64,000 nt of DNA, taken from NCBI GenBank assembly GCA_028285495.1, contig JANQPB010000006.1:372001-436000 (forward strand), given 5' to 3'. The translations under genes and the position numbers were made by a program. The notes beneath the pieces were generated by a model, which was not told where the DNA came from, did no database searches, and saw only the letters and a program-made list of their open reading frames with translations. This DNA is from Acidimicrobiales bacterium. Lineage in GTDB: Bacteria; Actinomycetota; Acidimicrobiia; Acidimicrobiales; SZUA-35. Every line of letters starts with the position of its first letter. Position 1 is the first letter of the stretch. Shown in pieces: positions 51,565 through 63,580 of this stretch.

Positions 51565-52546
51565 CCCCGATCCAGTGGTCGACCCGGACGACGGCGATGC
51601 GGGCGGCGCCGTCGCCACCGAGCCCCACAACCCGATCGCCGGCGTGTTCGACGGCGTCGAGCACACCTCCGGTGTCGCCAAGCCCGACCCCATCCTCAAG
51701 GCCAAGGGCGTGACCAGGCGCTTCGGCGGCCTGGTTGCGGTCGACGTCGACGAGCTGGAGATCCAGCGGGGAGCCATCACGGCGCTCATCGGGCCGAACG
51801 GCGCCGGCAAGACGACGTTCTTCAACCTGCTGACCGGCTTCGACAGCCCGGACAGCGGTCACGTCGAGCTCAACGGCCAGTCGATCGACGGGGTCGCCTC
51901 GCACAAGCTGGCGGCCCGGGGCATGGTCCGCACCTTCCAGCTGACCAAGGCCCTTTCCCGCCTCACCGTGCTCCAGAACATGATGCTCGGGGCCAAGGAC
52001 CAGGGCGGCGAGAACCTGCTCCGGGCGCTGGTGTCGCCGCTGTGGCGGCAGCGGGAACAGGAGGTCGAGGCCCAGGCCCGAGCGCTCCTCGACCGGTTCA
52101 ACCTGACCCACATGACCGACCAGTTCGCCGGCACGCTCTCGGGCGGGCAACGCAAGCTGGTCGAGATGGCCCGCTCGCTGATGACCGAGCCCGAGCTGGT
52201 CATGCTCGACGAGCCGATGGCCGGGGTCAACCCGGCGCTGACCCAGTCGCTGCTCGGCCACGTCAAGCAGCTCCGGGCCGAGGGCCGCACCGTCATCTTC
52301 GTCGAACACGACATGGACGTCGTCCAGGACATCAGCGACTGGGTGGTGGTCATGGCCGAGGGCCGGATCATCGCCGAGGGCCCACCCGGCTCGATCGCCG
52401 AGAACCAGCAGGTGGTCGACGCCTACCTCGGGTCCAGCCACGGGACCGAGCTCGACTTCGACTCGGTCCAGGACCTGGAGGCCGCCGACGACGGCGACGC
52501 CGGCGAGGCCGATGGGCAGACCGACCAGGAGGCCACCGATGGCTGA
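51554..52546 (+). CDS. livG: LivG-type ABC ATP-binding protein
   Basis: 330 residues. N-terminal extension of about 45 and acidic C-terminal tail of about 35 residues flank a normal ATPase: Walker A GPNGAGKTT, Q-loop RTFQLTKALSRLTVLQNMMLG, signature LSGGQRKLVEMARSL, Walker B LVMLDEPMAGVNPALTQ, switch FVEHDMDVV. Overlaps both neighbours. Confidence 0.93.
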   Translation: MTDSPDPVVDPDDGDAGGAVATEPHNPIAGVFDGVEHTSGVAKPDPILKAKGVTRRFGGLVAVDVDELEIQRGAITALIGPNGAGKTTFFNLLTGFDSPDSGHVELNGQSIDGVASHKLAARGMVRTFQLTKALSRLTVLQNMMLGAKDQGGENLLRALVSPLWRQREQEVEAQARALLDRFNLTHMTDQFAGTLSGGQRKLVEMARSLMTEPELVMLDEPMAGVNPALTQSLLGHVKQLRAEGRTVIFVEHDMDVVQDISDWVVVMAEGRIIAEGPPGSIAENQQVVDAYLGSSHGTELDFDSVQDLEAADDGDAGEADGQTDQEATDG

Positions 52547-53273
52547 CGACGAGCTGATCATCAAGGTCGACAACATCGAGGCCGGCTACATCCCGGGGGT
52601 CAACATCCTCCAGGGCTGCTCGCTCGACGTGGCGCCAGGCGAGCTCGTCGGCATCATCGGCCCGAACGGCGCCGGCAAGTCGACGCTGGTCAAGGCCCTG
52701 TTCGGCCTGGTCAACATCCGCAGCGGCACGGTCACCTACCGGGGCGACGACATCACCGGCAAGACCGCACACGAGCTGGTGTCGCGTGGCATCGGCTACG
52801 TGCCCCAGACCGAGAACGTGTTCCCGTCACTGACCGTGAGCGAGAACCTGGAGATGGGCTCGTATCTGGCCCCGGCGCGGTTCAGGGAGCGTCTCGGCTT
52901 CGTGTCGGACATGTTCCCCCGGCTGGCCGAGCGCATCAATCAGCGAGCCGGCTCGCTCTCCGGTGGCGAGCGCCAGATGCTGGCCATGGGTCGGGCCCTG
53001 ATGATGGAGCCCCAGGTCCTGCTGCTCGACGAGCCGTCGGCGGGCCTCTCCCCCGTGCTCCAGGACCAGGTGTTCATCCGGACCAAGCAGATCAACGACT
53101 CGGGCGTCGCCGTGGTGATGGTCGAGCAGAACGCGGCCCGGTGCCTCCAGATCTGCGACCGGGGCTACGTGCTCGACCAGGGCCGCAACGCCTACACCGA
53201 CACCGGCCGCAACCTGCTCAACGACCCCAAGGTCATCGAGCTGTACCTCGGCACCCTGGCCCGCAAGGGCTGA
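52539..53273 (+). CDS. livF: LivF-type ABC ATP-binding protein
   Basis: 244 residues; ATG at 52539 with CAGGAGG six bases upstream, so translation can start independently though it overlaps livG by 8 bp. Walker A GPNGAGKST, YVPQTENVFPSLTVSENLEMG, signature LSGGERQMLAMGRAL, Walker B VLLLDEPSAGLSPVLQ, switch MVEQNAARCLQI. Completes the importer powered by LivG/LivF. Confidence 0.93.
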   Translation: MADDELIIKVDNIEAGYIPGVNILQGCSLDVAPGELVGIIGPNGAGKSTLVKALFGLVNIRSGTVTYRGDDITGKTAHELVSRGIGYVPQTENVFPSLTVSENLEMGSYLAPARFRERLGFVSDMFPRLAERINQRAGSLSGGERQMLAMGRALMMEPQVLLLDEPSAGLSPVLQDQVFIRTKQINDSGVAVVMVEQNAARCLQICDRGYVLDQGRNAYTDTGRNLLNDPKVIELYLGTLARKG

Positions 53274-53327
53274 TCGAGCCACCGATACCGAACCCGGCCG
53301 GCCGGGCGTCGCGCCTACCGTGGGGCG

Positions 53328-53873
53328 ATGGCCACCGTCGAAACCGACCGGCTGCTGCTCCGACCCGCCGTCGAGGCCGACCGGCCTCGGATGCTCGAGC
53401 TGTTCACCGACCCCGCATTCACCGTGTACTCGGACGAGGCGAACGACCTGGCGTCGGCCAACACCCGCTTCGATCGGCTGGTGGCCCTGGCCGACGCCGT
53501 GCCCTACGCCAAGCAGCCGGTGATCGAGAAGGCATCGGGGCTGATCCTCGGCTACACCGGGGTCGGCACGGTGCTGTTCGACGGAATCGACCGGCTCGAG
53601 TGGGGCTGGCGCCTCGACACCGCAGCCCGAGGCAAGGGCTACGCGACCGAGGCCACGGCGGCCCTCCTCGGGGTGGCCGACGCCGTCGACGACGGCGAGA
53701 TGCTGTGCCTCATCGATCCCGCCAACTCGCCGTCCCGTCGGGTGGCCGACAAGGTCGGGTTCCGCTACTGGCAACGGTACGTCTGGCCGGGCGGCGAGGA
53801 TGGGCCGACCGACCTGCTGCTGCGGCCGATCGGCGCCGGCGGTGGACCACTGCTCGCACCGGACCTCGGCTGA
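53328..53873 (+). CDS. GNAT-family acetyltransferase (RimJ/RimL-like)
   Basis: 181 residues. Begins TDRLLLRPAVEADRPRMLELF, then WGWRLDTAARGKGYATEATAALL, the acetyl-CoA loop (R-x-x-G-K/Y), and NSPSRRVADKVGFRY as in RimJ/RimL-type enzymes. Acceptor unknown. TACCGT ends six bases before the ATG and no ribosome-binding site is seen. Confidence 0.88.
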   Translation: MATVETDRLLLRPAVEADRPRMLELFTDPAFTVYSDEANDLASANTRFDRLVALADAVPYAKQPVIEKASGLILGYTGVGTVLFDGIDRLEWGWRLDTAARGKGYATEATAALLGVADAVDDGEMLCLIDPANSPSRRVADKVGFRYWQRYVWPGGEDGPTDLLLRPIGAGGGPLLAPDLG

Positions 53874-53923
53874 GGCCCGGGTGGCCCGGGGCACCGCCGC
53901 GGCCGGCGCGATCGCCGACGCGA

Positions 53924-53959
53924 CGGGGCCCCGGCTCCTCGGGAGGAACCGGGGCCCCG
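53924..53959. terminator. Strong hairpin terminator between convergent GNAT and binding-protein genes
   Basis: CGGGGCCCCGG (53924-53934) pairs perfectly with CCGGGGCCCCG (53949-53959); inside it TCCT/AGGA can extend the stem to a CGGG loop. No T-run follows, which is common for GC-rich actinobacterial terminators. Its place between two convergent stops (53873 and 53991) suits bidirectional termination. Confidence 0.75.
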
Positions 53960-53990
53960 CTCAGATCACGTGGATCTGCGGATCAGTCGA

Positions 53991-55379
53991 TCACGAAGCG
54001 AAGACGTACTCGTCGAGCGCCTCGTCGCGACCGTCGGTGCCGTAGGTCTGGATCCGGAACGAGGCCGCCGCCGGCTCACCGGCTTCGACGAACTCGTAGG
54101 GACCACCCAGACCGTCGTAGTCGGGGTCGCCCCCGGCGTCGATGATGTCCTTGCACTCGGCGAAGGTGGTGCACTTCTCGCCACCACCGGTGACGCCGTT
54201 GATCTCGGCGGCGACCGCCGTGCCCTGGTCGGTCCCGGCCAGCTGGGCGGCCAGAGCGACGATGACGATGGAGTCGTAGGTCTCGGCGCCGTAGGCCGAG
54301 GTGGAGTCGGCCGGCATGGCCTCCTCGAGGCGGGAGACGAAGTCCGAGATCGTGCCGAGGTCGACAGACGGGATGGTCTGCTTCATGCCCTCGAGGATCG
54401 TGGCGTCTGCCATCTCGCTGTTGATGTTGTCGTTGCCGTCGACGCCCCACACGTTGGTGTCGCTGGTCGGGCCGATCCCACGCTCGTGCATCGTGGTCAG
54501 GATGTTCGCCGACTCGGCGAAACCGATGACGATGACGGCGTCGCTGCCGGCCTCGACGATGGTGTCGATCTCGGCGTCGAAGCTCTCGACGTCGATGGCG
54601 TAGGGCAGGAACTCGTCGATGACGCCGCCGGCGCCCTCGAAGTTCTCCATGAAGGCGTCAGCCAGCCCCTGGCCGTAGGACTCCTGCCGGAACAGGACCG
54701 AGGCGGTCTCGTTGCCCTGCTCGAGCACGGCGTTGGCCAGCACCCGACCCTGGAGGAGGTCGGACGGAGCGGTCCGGAAGTACAGGCCGTTGTCGTCGTA
54801 GGTGGTGAAGTCCGGCGAGGTGTTGGCCGGCGAGAACTGGATGACCCCAGCCCCGGTGATCTTGTCGATCACAGTCTTCGAAACGGCCGAGGAGGCGGCG
54901 CCCATGATGGCGTCGGCTCCGAGGGCCAGCAGACGGTCGACCTCGGTGTTGGCGATGTCGGTGGTGGTGTCGCCGGAGTCGCCCTGCTCGAGGACCACGT
55001 CGGCGCCGAGCACACCGCCGGCCGCGTTGATGTCGGCAACGGCCAGCTCAGCGCCCTGGATCTCGGCCGGGCCGAGGAAGGCGAGGTCGCCGGTGACGGG
55101 GAAGATGGTGCCGATGGTGAGGATGCCGTCGCCCTCGGCCATCGCGTCGCCCTCCTCCTCCATGGCGTCGTCTTCCTCCTCCATGGCGTCGTCTTCTTCT
55201 TCCATGGCGTCGTCTTCGTCGGCCGGCTCGCTTGCGCTGGCGCTGGCCTCCTCATCGGAGGACTCGCCGGCCTCGGTCTCGTCGGCAGCGTCGTCATCGT
55301 CGTCACTACCGCATGCGGCGGCGACGAGACCGAACGCCATCAACAAAGCCAAGAGCTTTGTCAACCAGTTCTTGCCCAT
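53991..55379 (-). CDS. livK: Branched-chain amino-acid-type ABC substrate-binding lipoprotein (LivK-like)
   Basis: 462 residues. Lipoprotein signal TKLLALLMAFGLVAAACGS, then an acidic linker of about 65 residues with a tandem heptapeptide (DDAMEEE-type). The type I periplasmic binding fold begins GILTIGTIFPVTGDLAFLGPAEIQGAELAVADINAAGG. Start ATG at 55379 with GGGGAG upstream. Convergent with the liv permease/ATPase operon and very likely its receptor. Two cysteines near the end (EKCTTFAECKD) may form a disulfide. Confidence 0.92.
   Translation of the reverse strand: MGKNWLTKLLALLMAFGLVAAACGSDDDDDAADETEAGESSDEEASASASEPADEDDAMEEEDDAMEEEDDAMEEEGDAMAEGDGILTIGTIFPVTGDLAFLGPAEIQGAELAVADINAAGGVLGADVVLEQGDSGDTTTDIANTEVDRLLALGADAIMGAASSAVSKTVIDKITGAGVIQFSPANTSPDFTTYDDNGLYFRTAPSDLLQGRVLANAVLEQGNETASVLFRQESYGQGLADAFMENFEGAGGVIDEFLPYAIDVESFDAEIDTIVEAGSDAVIVIGFAESANILTTMHERGIGPTSDTNVWGVDGNDNINSEMADATILEGMKQTIPSVDLGTISDFVSRLEEAMPADSTSAYGAETYDSIVIVALAAQLAGTDQGTAVAAEINGVTGGGEKCTTFAECKDIIDAGGDPDYDGLGGPYEFVEAGEPAAASFRIQTYGTDGRDEALDEYVFAS
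55140..55223 (-). repeat. Four tandem 21-bp units in the binding-protein linker
   Basis: Units start at 55140, 55161, 55182 and 55203; the middle two differ at two positions only and the outer two are more diverged. They encode the acidic heptapeptide repeated in the lipoprotein linker. In-frame length allows copy-number change without loss of function. Confidence 0.75.
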
Positions 55380-55556
55380 GTCTGTGCTTCTCCCCTGACG
55401 GATTTGCAGTGTCGTGTGCCAAGCCGGCCGGAGACCCGCCCCGCTCAGCTGGCCCGATCTGGACCAAGGGGTTACGGTAGCTCAAACTCCGCCGCGAAAC
55501 GGCGCGATCGGTCGCGTTCACGTCTTCGCAATCGAGGCGAAACAGGGCGACACTCC

Positions 55557-55577
55557 CACCATTTTCTCAGAATGGTG
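55557..55577. repeat. Short inverted repeat upstream of the binding-protein gene
   Basis: CACCATT (55557-55563) and AATGGTG (55571-55577) form a 7-bp stem with a 7-nt loop in the 249-bp gap between the HD gene stop (55629) and the livK-like start (55379). It could be a weak terminator of the pyrG-NUDIX-HD operon or an operator for livK; nothing else was recognised in this gap. Confidence 0.3.
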
Positions 55578-55628
55578 ACAAACGTCACCCTGCATGTCGG
55601 CCGGTCGCCGGCGGTGATCGAGGCCGGA

Positions 55629-56206
55629 TCAGTCGTCGTCGCAGGCCTTGAGCAGCTGCCCGACCCGGCGGTCGACCGTCCAGGCGGCTTCGGGCCGGTG
55701 GTGCTCCTCGGCCCAGGCCGCCGTCAGCGGATCGGCGCCGGCGGCCCTGAGCAACTCACCGCCGATCTCGGGGTGGCGCCGGTAGCGGCCGTAGCGGGCC
55801 AGCACCGGCGAGCCGGCGGCGGCCCACCGCTCGGCCACGGCGTCGTCGAGCACCGACCACAGGAGCGTGGCCGCCACCCGCTCGGGGGTCCGCAACCCCG
55901 ACTCGACCTTGCCGACGTCGTGCAGCAGCGCGGCGGCGATGACCGCCCGGGGTGGCCGGCCGGCGTCGACCTCGGGCCAGCGCCGGGCCACGTCTCGGGC
56001 GACCGTGACCGCATGGCGCCGATCGGGGTTCGACATCCGGGCCCACAGGTCCCGCTCGCCGTCGTCGAGCGAGTCGCGGGCCCAGGCCTCGTCGATCGGC
56101 GTCGGGGCTCCGGGGCGCAGCGAGCCGGCGAAGCGACGGGCCAGGTGCAGCGACCGGGCGACGAACCCGCCAACGGCCGAGGCGGCGCCGGACGACCCGG
56201 CGTGGC

Positions 56207-56210
<4 letters not shown>
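55629..56210 (-). CDS. HD-domain phosphohydrolase-like protein
   Basis: 193 residues from GTG at 56210 overlapping the NUDIX stop (GTGA). HD core: RRHAVTVARDV (first H), then AALLHDVGKVES with the HD pair and following catalytic region, later RRHPEIGGELL and EEHHRPEAAW with further histidines. Substrate unknown; nucleotides are likely given NUDIX and CTP synthase in the same operon. Confidence 0.85.
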
Positions 56211-58836
<2,626 letters not shown>

Positions 58837-58851
58837 CTACCTTGTCCGGCC

Positions 58852-59856
58852 ATGGTGTTCACCGCTCTCCTCCTCGACCGCGACGACGACAAGAAGGTGA
58901 CGGCGTCGCTGACCGAGCTCGACGACGACCGGCTCCCCGACGGCGACGTGACCGTCGACGTCGAGTGGTCGTCGCTCAACTACAAGGACGGCATGATCCT
59001 GCAGGGCATCGGGGGCCTCGTCCGGAACTATCCCCACGTTCCCGGGATCGACCTGGCCGGCACGGTGGCCGCGTCCGACGACGACCGCTTCGCCGCCGGC
59101 GACCGGGTTGCGCTGACCGGGTGGCGGGTGGGCGAGGTCCACTGGGGCGGGTACGCCGGGCGGGCCCGGGTGTCGGGCGACTGGTTGGTCGCCCTGCCTG
59201 ACCAGGTCTCGACCCGCCAGGCCATGGCGGTCGGAACCGCCGGCTTCACCGCCATGCAGGCCCTGACCGCCCTCGAGGATCATGGCGTCGCCCCCGGCGC
59301 CGACCGGCCGGTGCTCGTCACCGGCGCCTCGGGCGGCGTCGGCTCGTCCGCCCTGCTGTGGGGCGGCGCGATGGGCCACCACCTGGTGGCCTCGACCGGC
59401 CGGCCGGAGAACGCCGACGACCTCTTGACGCTCGGTGCCGCCGACGTCATCGACCGGGCGGAGCTGGCCGAGAACCCGGCCCGGCCGCTGCTGTCCGAGC
59501 GCTGGCACGGCTGCGTCGACGCGGTCGGTGGCGACACCCTGGCCCACGTGCTGGCCGAGATGGCCTACGGCGGCAGCGTCGCCGCGTGCGGGCTGGCCGG
59601 TGGCAACGGGCTGTCGACCACGGTCATCCCGTTCCTCCTGCGGGGTGTGAACCTGCTCGGGATCGACTCGGTGATGTGCCCGCCCGAGCCCCGCCAACGG
59701 GTCTGGGGTCGGGTGGCCGAGGTGTTGGCCGACGAGGCCATCGCCGCCCGGTTGGGGGCGATGACGACCGACGTCGCCCTCGGCGAGGTGGCGTCGCTGG
59801 CGCCCGAGATCCTGGCCGGCCAGGTCAAGGGGCGGGTGGTCGTCGCCTGCAGCTGA
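58852..59856 (+). CDS. AcuI/YhdH-type NADPH-dependent reductase (acrylyl-CoA reductase-like)
   Basis: 334 residues. Medium-chain reductase without zinc ligands: SSLNYKDGMILQG, NYPHVPGIDLAGTV, the dinucleotide site VLVTGASGGVGSSALLWG, and LLRGVNLLGIDSVMCP, a set typical of YhdH/AcuI. AcuI reduces acrylyl-CoA to propionyl-CoA. TACCTT ends eight bases before the ATG. Divergent from pyrG with a 228-bp spacer in which nothing else was recognised. Confidence 0.92.
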   Translation: MVFTALLLDRDDDKKVTASLTELDDDRLPDGDVTVDVEWSSLNYKDGMILQGIGGLVRNYPHVPGIDLAGTVAASDDDRFAAGDRVALTGWRVGEVHWGGYAGRARVSGDWLVALPDQVSTRQAMAVGTAGFTAMQALTALEDHGVAPGADRPVLVTGASGGVGSSALLWGGAMGHHLVASTGRPENADDLLTLGAADVIDRAELAENPARPLLSERWHGCVDAVGGDTLAHVLAEMAYGGSVAACGLAGGNGLSTTVIPFLLRGVNLLGIDSVMCPPEPRQRVWGRVAEVLADEAIAARLGAMTTDVALGEVASLAPEILAGQVKGRVVVACS

Positions 59857-59932
59857 GACGGCCGGACGGGTCGAGCGCCGCCGCCGGCGTCGGTCGCCTG
59901 CCGGTTTTGCCGCTCCGGGCGGGGCTGCGAAG

Positions 59933-61222
59933 ATGAAGCCCATGTCCGCTCCCCTCCCCGACCCGCTCGCCCCGGTCGACGACCCGACCAGCCTCGGCCT
60001 CGACCCCGCTCGCCTGGCCCGGATCGATCGGTTCGTGGCCGAGCGCTACCTCGACAGCGGCCGGTTCCCCGGCTTCTCGCTCCTGATCAGCCGCCACGGC
60101 CAGATCGCCCACCTCTCGTTCCAGGGCCAGGCCAGCGAGGGCGACCGGGCCGGGCCGATGGCCGCCGACACCCTGATCCGCATCTACTCGATGAGCAAGC
60201 CGATCACGTCGCTGGCCCTGCTCTCGCTGTACGAGGAGGGGCTGTTCCGGCTCGACGATCCGGTCAGCGACATGATCCCCTCGTTCGCCGACCTGCGGGT
60301 CTGGCAGGACGGCACGGCGGCCAGCTACACCACGACCTTCCCCGAGCGGGAGATGACGATCCGGGACCTGCTGACCCACACCTCCGGGCTGACCTACGGG
60401 TTCATGGGCCGGCACCCCGTCGATTCGCTGTACCGGCGGGCGGGGCTCGACAGCGGCCAGCACAAGCTGGAGACCTGGGTCGAGGCCCTGGCCGAGCTGC
60501 CGCTGCTGTTCTCGCCCGGGACCCGCTGGTCCTACAGCGTGGCCACCGACGTGCTCGGCCGCCTCTGCGAGGTCATCAGCGGCCGGCCGTTCGACGCCTT
60601 CCTGGCCGAGCGGATCTTCGAGCCGCTCGGCATGGTCGACACCGGCTTCTGGGTCGACGATGACCGGGCCGATCGCCTGGCGGCCAACTATGCGGTGCCC
60701 GCCCTGTCACCGTTCGGCATACCCGAGGGGGCCGAGGGCTCGGCCCGGGTGGTCATCGACGCCGGCGACGAGGCCAGCCCCTACCGGCGCCAGCCCGAGT
60801 TCCTGTCCGGCGGTGGCGGGCTGGTCTCGACGATCGGGGACTACCACCGGTTCACCCAGATGCTGCTCAACAAGGGCGAGCTCGACGGCAACCGGGTCAT
60901 CGGGCGCCGGACGATCGAGTACGCGACCATGAACCATCTCCCGGGCGGGCGGGACCTGGCGGCGATGGGCCAGCCGGTGTTCTCGGAGACCCGCTACGAC
61001 GGGGTCGGGTTCGGGCTCGGGTTCTCGGTCATCGTCGACCCGGCGGAGACGCAGGTGCTCTGCTCCCCGGGCGAGTTCGCCTGGGGTGGGGCCGCTTCGA
61101 CGTTGTTCTGGGTCGACCCGGTCGAGGACCTCGCGGTCGTCGGGTTGACCCAGTTGATGCCGTCGTCGGCCTATCCGATCCGCCAGGAGCTCAAGGCCCT
61201 GGTCTACGCCGCCCTCACGTGA
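59933..61222 (+). CDS. Serine beta-lactamase-family hydrolase (esterase-like)
   Basis: 429 residues, no signal peptide. SxxK motif in IRIYSMSKPITSLALL; second motif YSV in RWSYSVATDVLG, where beta-lactamases have YxN; HTSGLTYGFMG and SGGGGLVSTIGDYHRF are usual in class C-like esterases. Probably a cytosolic esterase or amidase rather than an antibiotic-resistance enzyme. ATG at 59942 is an alternative start. Confidence 0.88.
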   Translation: MKPMSAPLPDPLAPVDDPTSLGLDPARLARIDRFVAERYLDSGRFPGFSLLISRHGQIAHLSFQGQASEGDRAGPMAADTLIRIYSMSKPITSLALLSLYEEGLFRLDDPVSDMIPSFADLRVWQDGTAASYTTTFPEREMTIRDLLTHTSGLTYGFMGRHPVDSLYRRAGLDSGQHKLETWVEALAELPLLFSPGTRWSYSVATDVLGRLCEVISGRPFDAFLAERIFEPLGMVDTGFWVDDDRADRLAANYAVPALSPFGIPEGAEGSARVVIDAGDEASPYRRQPEFLSGGGGLVSTIGDYHRFTQMLLNKGELDGNRVIGRRTIEYATMNHLPGGRDLAAMGQPVFSETRYDGVGFGLGFSVIVDPAETQVLCSPGEFAWGGAASTLFWVDPVEDLAVVGLTQLMPSSAYPIRQELKALVYAALT

Positions 61223-61261
61223 GCCGGATCTGAGCGGGACACCGGTGCCCGGAGTCCGACC

Positions 61262-61930
61262 GTGAACTTCGCCGGACACGTCGAGGTGGCCCGCAACGGG
61301 TCCCGGCCAGACGGTGGCGACGAGGCCCGCTTCCATCTCGGGGCGGTCCTGCCCGACCTGGCGGCGATGGGCCGGTTCCGCCTGCTCGGCCGACCGGACG
61401 ACCCGGACATCACCGCCGGGATCGACATCCACCACCGGACCGACGACGCCTTCCACCGCCATCGCTGGTTCCGGGAGACGAGCGGTGCGGTCGTCCGTCA
61501 CCTCGACGGGGCGGGCCTGCCCCGGGGGGCGGCCCGAGCGGTCGGCCACGTCGGGGTCGAGCTGCTCCTCGACGGCCACCTGCTCCGCCAGCCCGGTGGG
61601 CTCGGCGGTGCGGTCGGCGGGGCGATCGAGGCCGTCGTGACCGAGATCGACGAGCTCGCCCCCCTGGTCGACCAGGATCAGCGGGACCGCTGGCGCCTGC
61701 ACCTTGAGCAGGTCGCGGCCTGGAGCGTGCCGGACGACTACCACCGCCCGGAGGCGGTGGCCAGGCGGCTGGAACGCATCCTTCGCTGGCGGCCTCGCCT
61801 GGCGCTGCCACCCGAGGCGGTCGGCGCGGTGGCCGAGGCCCTGGAGATCCAGCAGGACGCCGTCCGGAGCGGCGCCGCACCGTTGATCGCCGAGCTCCGG
61901 CGGGACGTCGGCACCTCGTCGGGCGGGTGA
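61262..61930 (+). CDS. AcpH-like (acyl-carrier-protein phosphodiesterase family) protein
   Basis: 222 residues, GTG at 61262 with GGAG upstream. The start NFAGHVEVA, GAVLPDLAAM and GIDIHHRTDDAFHRHRWFRE follow the HD-type metal pattern of AcpH (MNxxxHL, GxxxPD, GIxxHRxxD). AcpH removes phosphopantetheine from ACP; similarity is partial, so the activity is tentative. Confidence 0.65.
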   Translation: MNFAGHVEVARNGSRPDGGDEARFHLGAVLPDLAAMGRFRLLGRPDDPDITAGIDIHHRTDDAFHRHRWFRETSGAVVRHLDGAGLPRGAARAVGHVGVELLLDGHLLRQPGGLGGAVGGAIEAVVTEIDELAPLVDQDQRDRWRLHLEQVAAWSVPDDYHRPEAVARRLERILRWRPRLALPPEAVGAVAEALEIQQDAVRSGAAPLIAELRRDVGTSSGG

Positions 61931-61990
61931 GCGCCGGCCCGATCGAACGGGCCGGGAGCGCGGCGGCGCCGCTGGCGCGGCCCGGACCGC

Positions 61991-63580
61991 TCAGGCGGCG
62001 TTTCGGTGGGCGGCGGCCTCGGCCAACAGCTCGCTGGCATGCTGGCGGGCGGTCGACGAGTCCGGCTGACCCGACAGCATCCGAGCCAGCTCGGTCAGCC
62101 GACCGTCGTCGTCGAGGAAGCGGACCTCCGAGATGGTCTCGTCGTCGCCCTGGCGCTTCTCGACCGCCAGGTGGGCGTCGGCGAAGGCCGCCACCTGCGG
62201 GAGGTGGGTCACGACCAGAACCTGATGGCGGTCGCCGAGGTCGGTCAACGACCGTCCGACGGCAAAGCCGGCCTGGCCCCCGATGCCGGCGTCGACCTCG
62301 TCGAAGACCAGGACCGGCGGGGCCTCCGACAGGACGCTCCGGAGGGCGAGCATGGCCCGGGCCAGCTCGCCCCCGGACGCCACCTTGGCCAGCGGCTGGA
62401 GGGGTGAGCCGGGGTTGGCGGCCAGCTCGAACGACACCTCGCCGCCGTCGTCACCGCCGACCTCGATCCCGACCCGGGCCCGGGGCATCGCCAGCTCGGG
62501 CAGGTTGGCCTCGATCGCCCCGGCGAGATCGGGGGCCGCCGCCCGGCGGGCGGCCAGCACCGCGGCCCTGGCCTCGCTCAGCTCGTCGATCGCCTCCTGG
62601 CGCCGCCGGTCGAGGTCGGCGGCCAACACGTCGTGGTCCTCGAGCTCCTTCAGGCGGAGGTGCAGGGCGTCACGCTCGGCCATGACGGCGGTCAGGTCGT
62701 CGCCGTACTTGCGGCACAGCTCCCGGAGCATGCGGCGCCTGGCCAGGAGGTGCTCCAGCTCCTCGGGGTCGTCCTCGATGCCGTCACCGACCTCGCGGAC
62801 GGCATCGGCGATGTCGTCGAGCTCGGCCAGCAGGTTCTTGAGCCGGGTTGCGGCCTCGGCGAACGGCGCCGGCCCGTCGAGGGCGGTCAGCCCCTGCGAC
62901 AGCAGGTCGCGGGCGCCGCCGTCCTCGACGAGGACCTCCAGGGCGGCGCCGGCCGCCTCCTGATGGGCGGCCGCGTTGGCCAGGAGCTCCTCGCGGCCGG
63001 CCAGCTGCTCGTCCTCGTCGGGATCCTGGAGGTCGGCCTCGACGAGCTCCCCGACCTGGTAGCGGACCAGGTCGAGCTCGCGGGCCCTGGCCCGCTCGTC
63101 GCCGCCGAGCTCGCCGAGGGCACCGTCGATCTCCGCCAGCACGCGCTGAGCGTGGACGAGCGCCGACCGGTCGACCCGACCGAACACGTCGAGGGCATCC
63201 CGCTGGGCGTCGACGCCGAGCAGCGACTGGTGGGCGTGCTGGCCGTGCAGATCGACCAGCCTGGCCCCGAGCTCGGCCAGTGCGGACGCCGTCGACGGGC
63301 GACCGTTCACGTAGGCCCGCGACCGGCCATCGGCCGGCACGACCCGGGTCAGCACGTACTCCTCCCCGTCGAGCAGGAAGCGCCCGTCGATCGTGGCCTC
63401 GGTGGCTCCCGGTCGAACCAGACCGGGGTCGGACCGGCCGCCGACGAGGAGGTTGATGGCGTCGACCAGGAGGGTCTTGCCGGCCCCGGTCTCGCCGGTG
63501 AGGGCGATCATGCCGGGGGGGATGTCGAGCGTCACCTGCTCGATGACGCCGAGGTTTGCCACTGCCAGTTCTACGAGCAT
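61991..63580 (-). CDS. recN: DNA repair ATPase RecN
   Basis: 529 residues. SMC-like: Walker A ALTGETGAGKTLLVDAINLL, LVDLHGQHAHQSLL, a central coiled coil of about 250 residues, signature KVASGGELARAMLALRSVL, Walker B PVLVFDEVDAGIGGQAG and VTHLPQVAAFA. Acts on double-strand breaks. ATG at 63580 overlaps the nadK stop by 10 bp, as in other actinobacteria where the two genes are adjacent. Confidence 0.96.
   Translation of the reverse strand: MLVELAVANLGVIEQVTLDIPPGMIALTGETGAGKTLLVDAINLLVGGRSDPGLVRPGATEATIDGRFLLDGEEYVLTRVVPADGRSRAYVNGRPSTASALAELGARLVDLHGQHAHQSLLGVDAQRDALDVFGRVDRSALVHAQRVLAEIDGALGELGGDERARARELDLVRYQVGELVEADLQDPDEDEQLAGREELLANAAAHQEAAGAALEVLVEDGGARDLLSQGLTALDGPAPFAEAATRLKNLLAELDDIADAVREVGDGIEDDPEELEHLLARRRMLRELCRKYGDDLTAVMAERDALHLRLKELEDHDVLAADLDRRRQEAIDELSEARAAVLAARRAAAPDLAGAIEANLPELAMPRARVGIEVGGDDGGEVSFELAANPGSPLQPLAKVASGGELARAMLALRSVLSEAPPVLVFDEVDAGIGGQAGFAVGRSLTDLGDRHQVLVVTHLPQVAAFADAHLAVEKRQGDDETISEVRFLDDDGRLTELARMLSGQPDSSTARQHASELLAEAAAHRNAA

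Noticed and set aside
59933..61222. Antibiotic-resistance beta-lactamase
   Set aside because: No signal peptide, YSV in place of YxN, and esterase-type surroundings; a cytosolic esterase/amidase is more likely.
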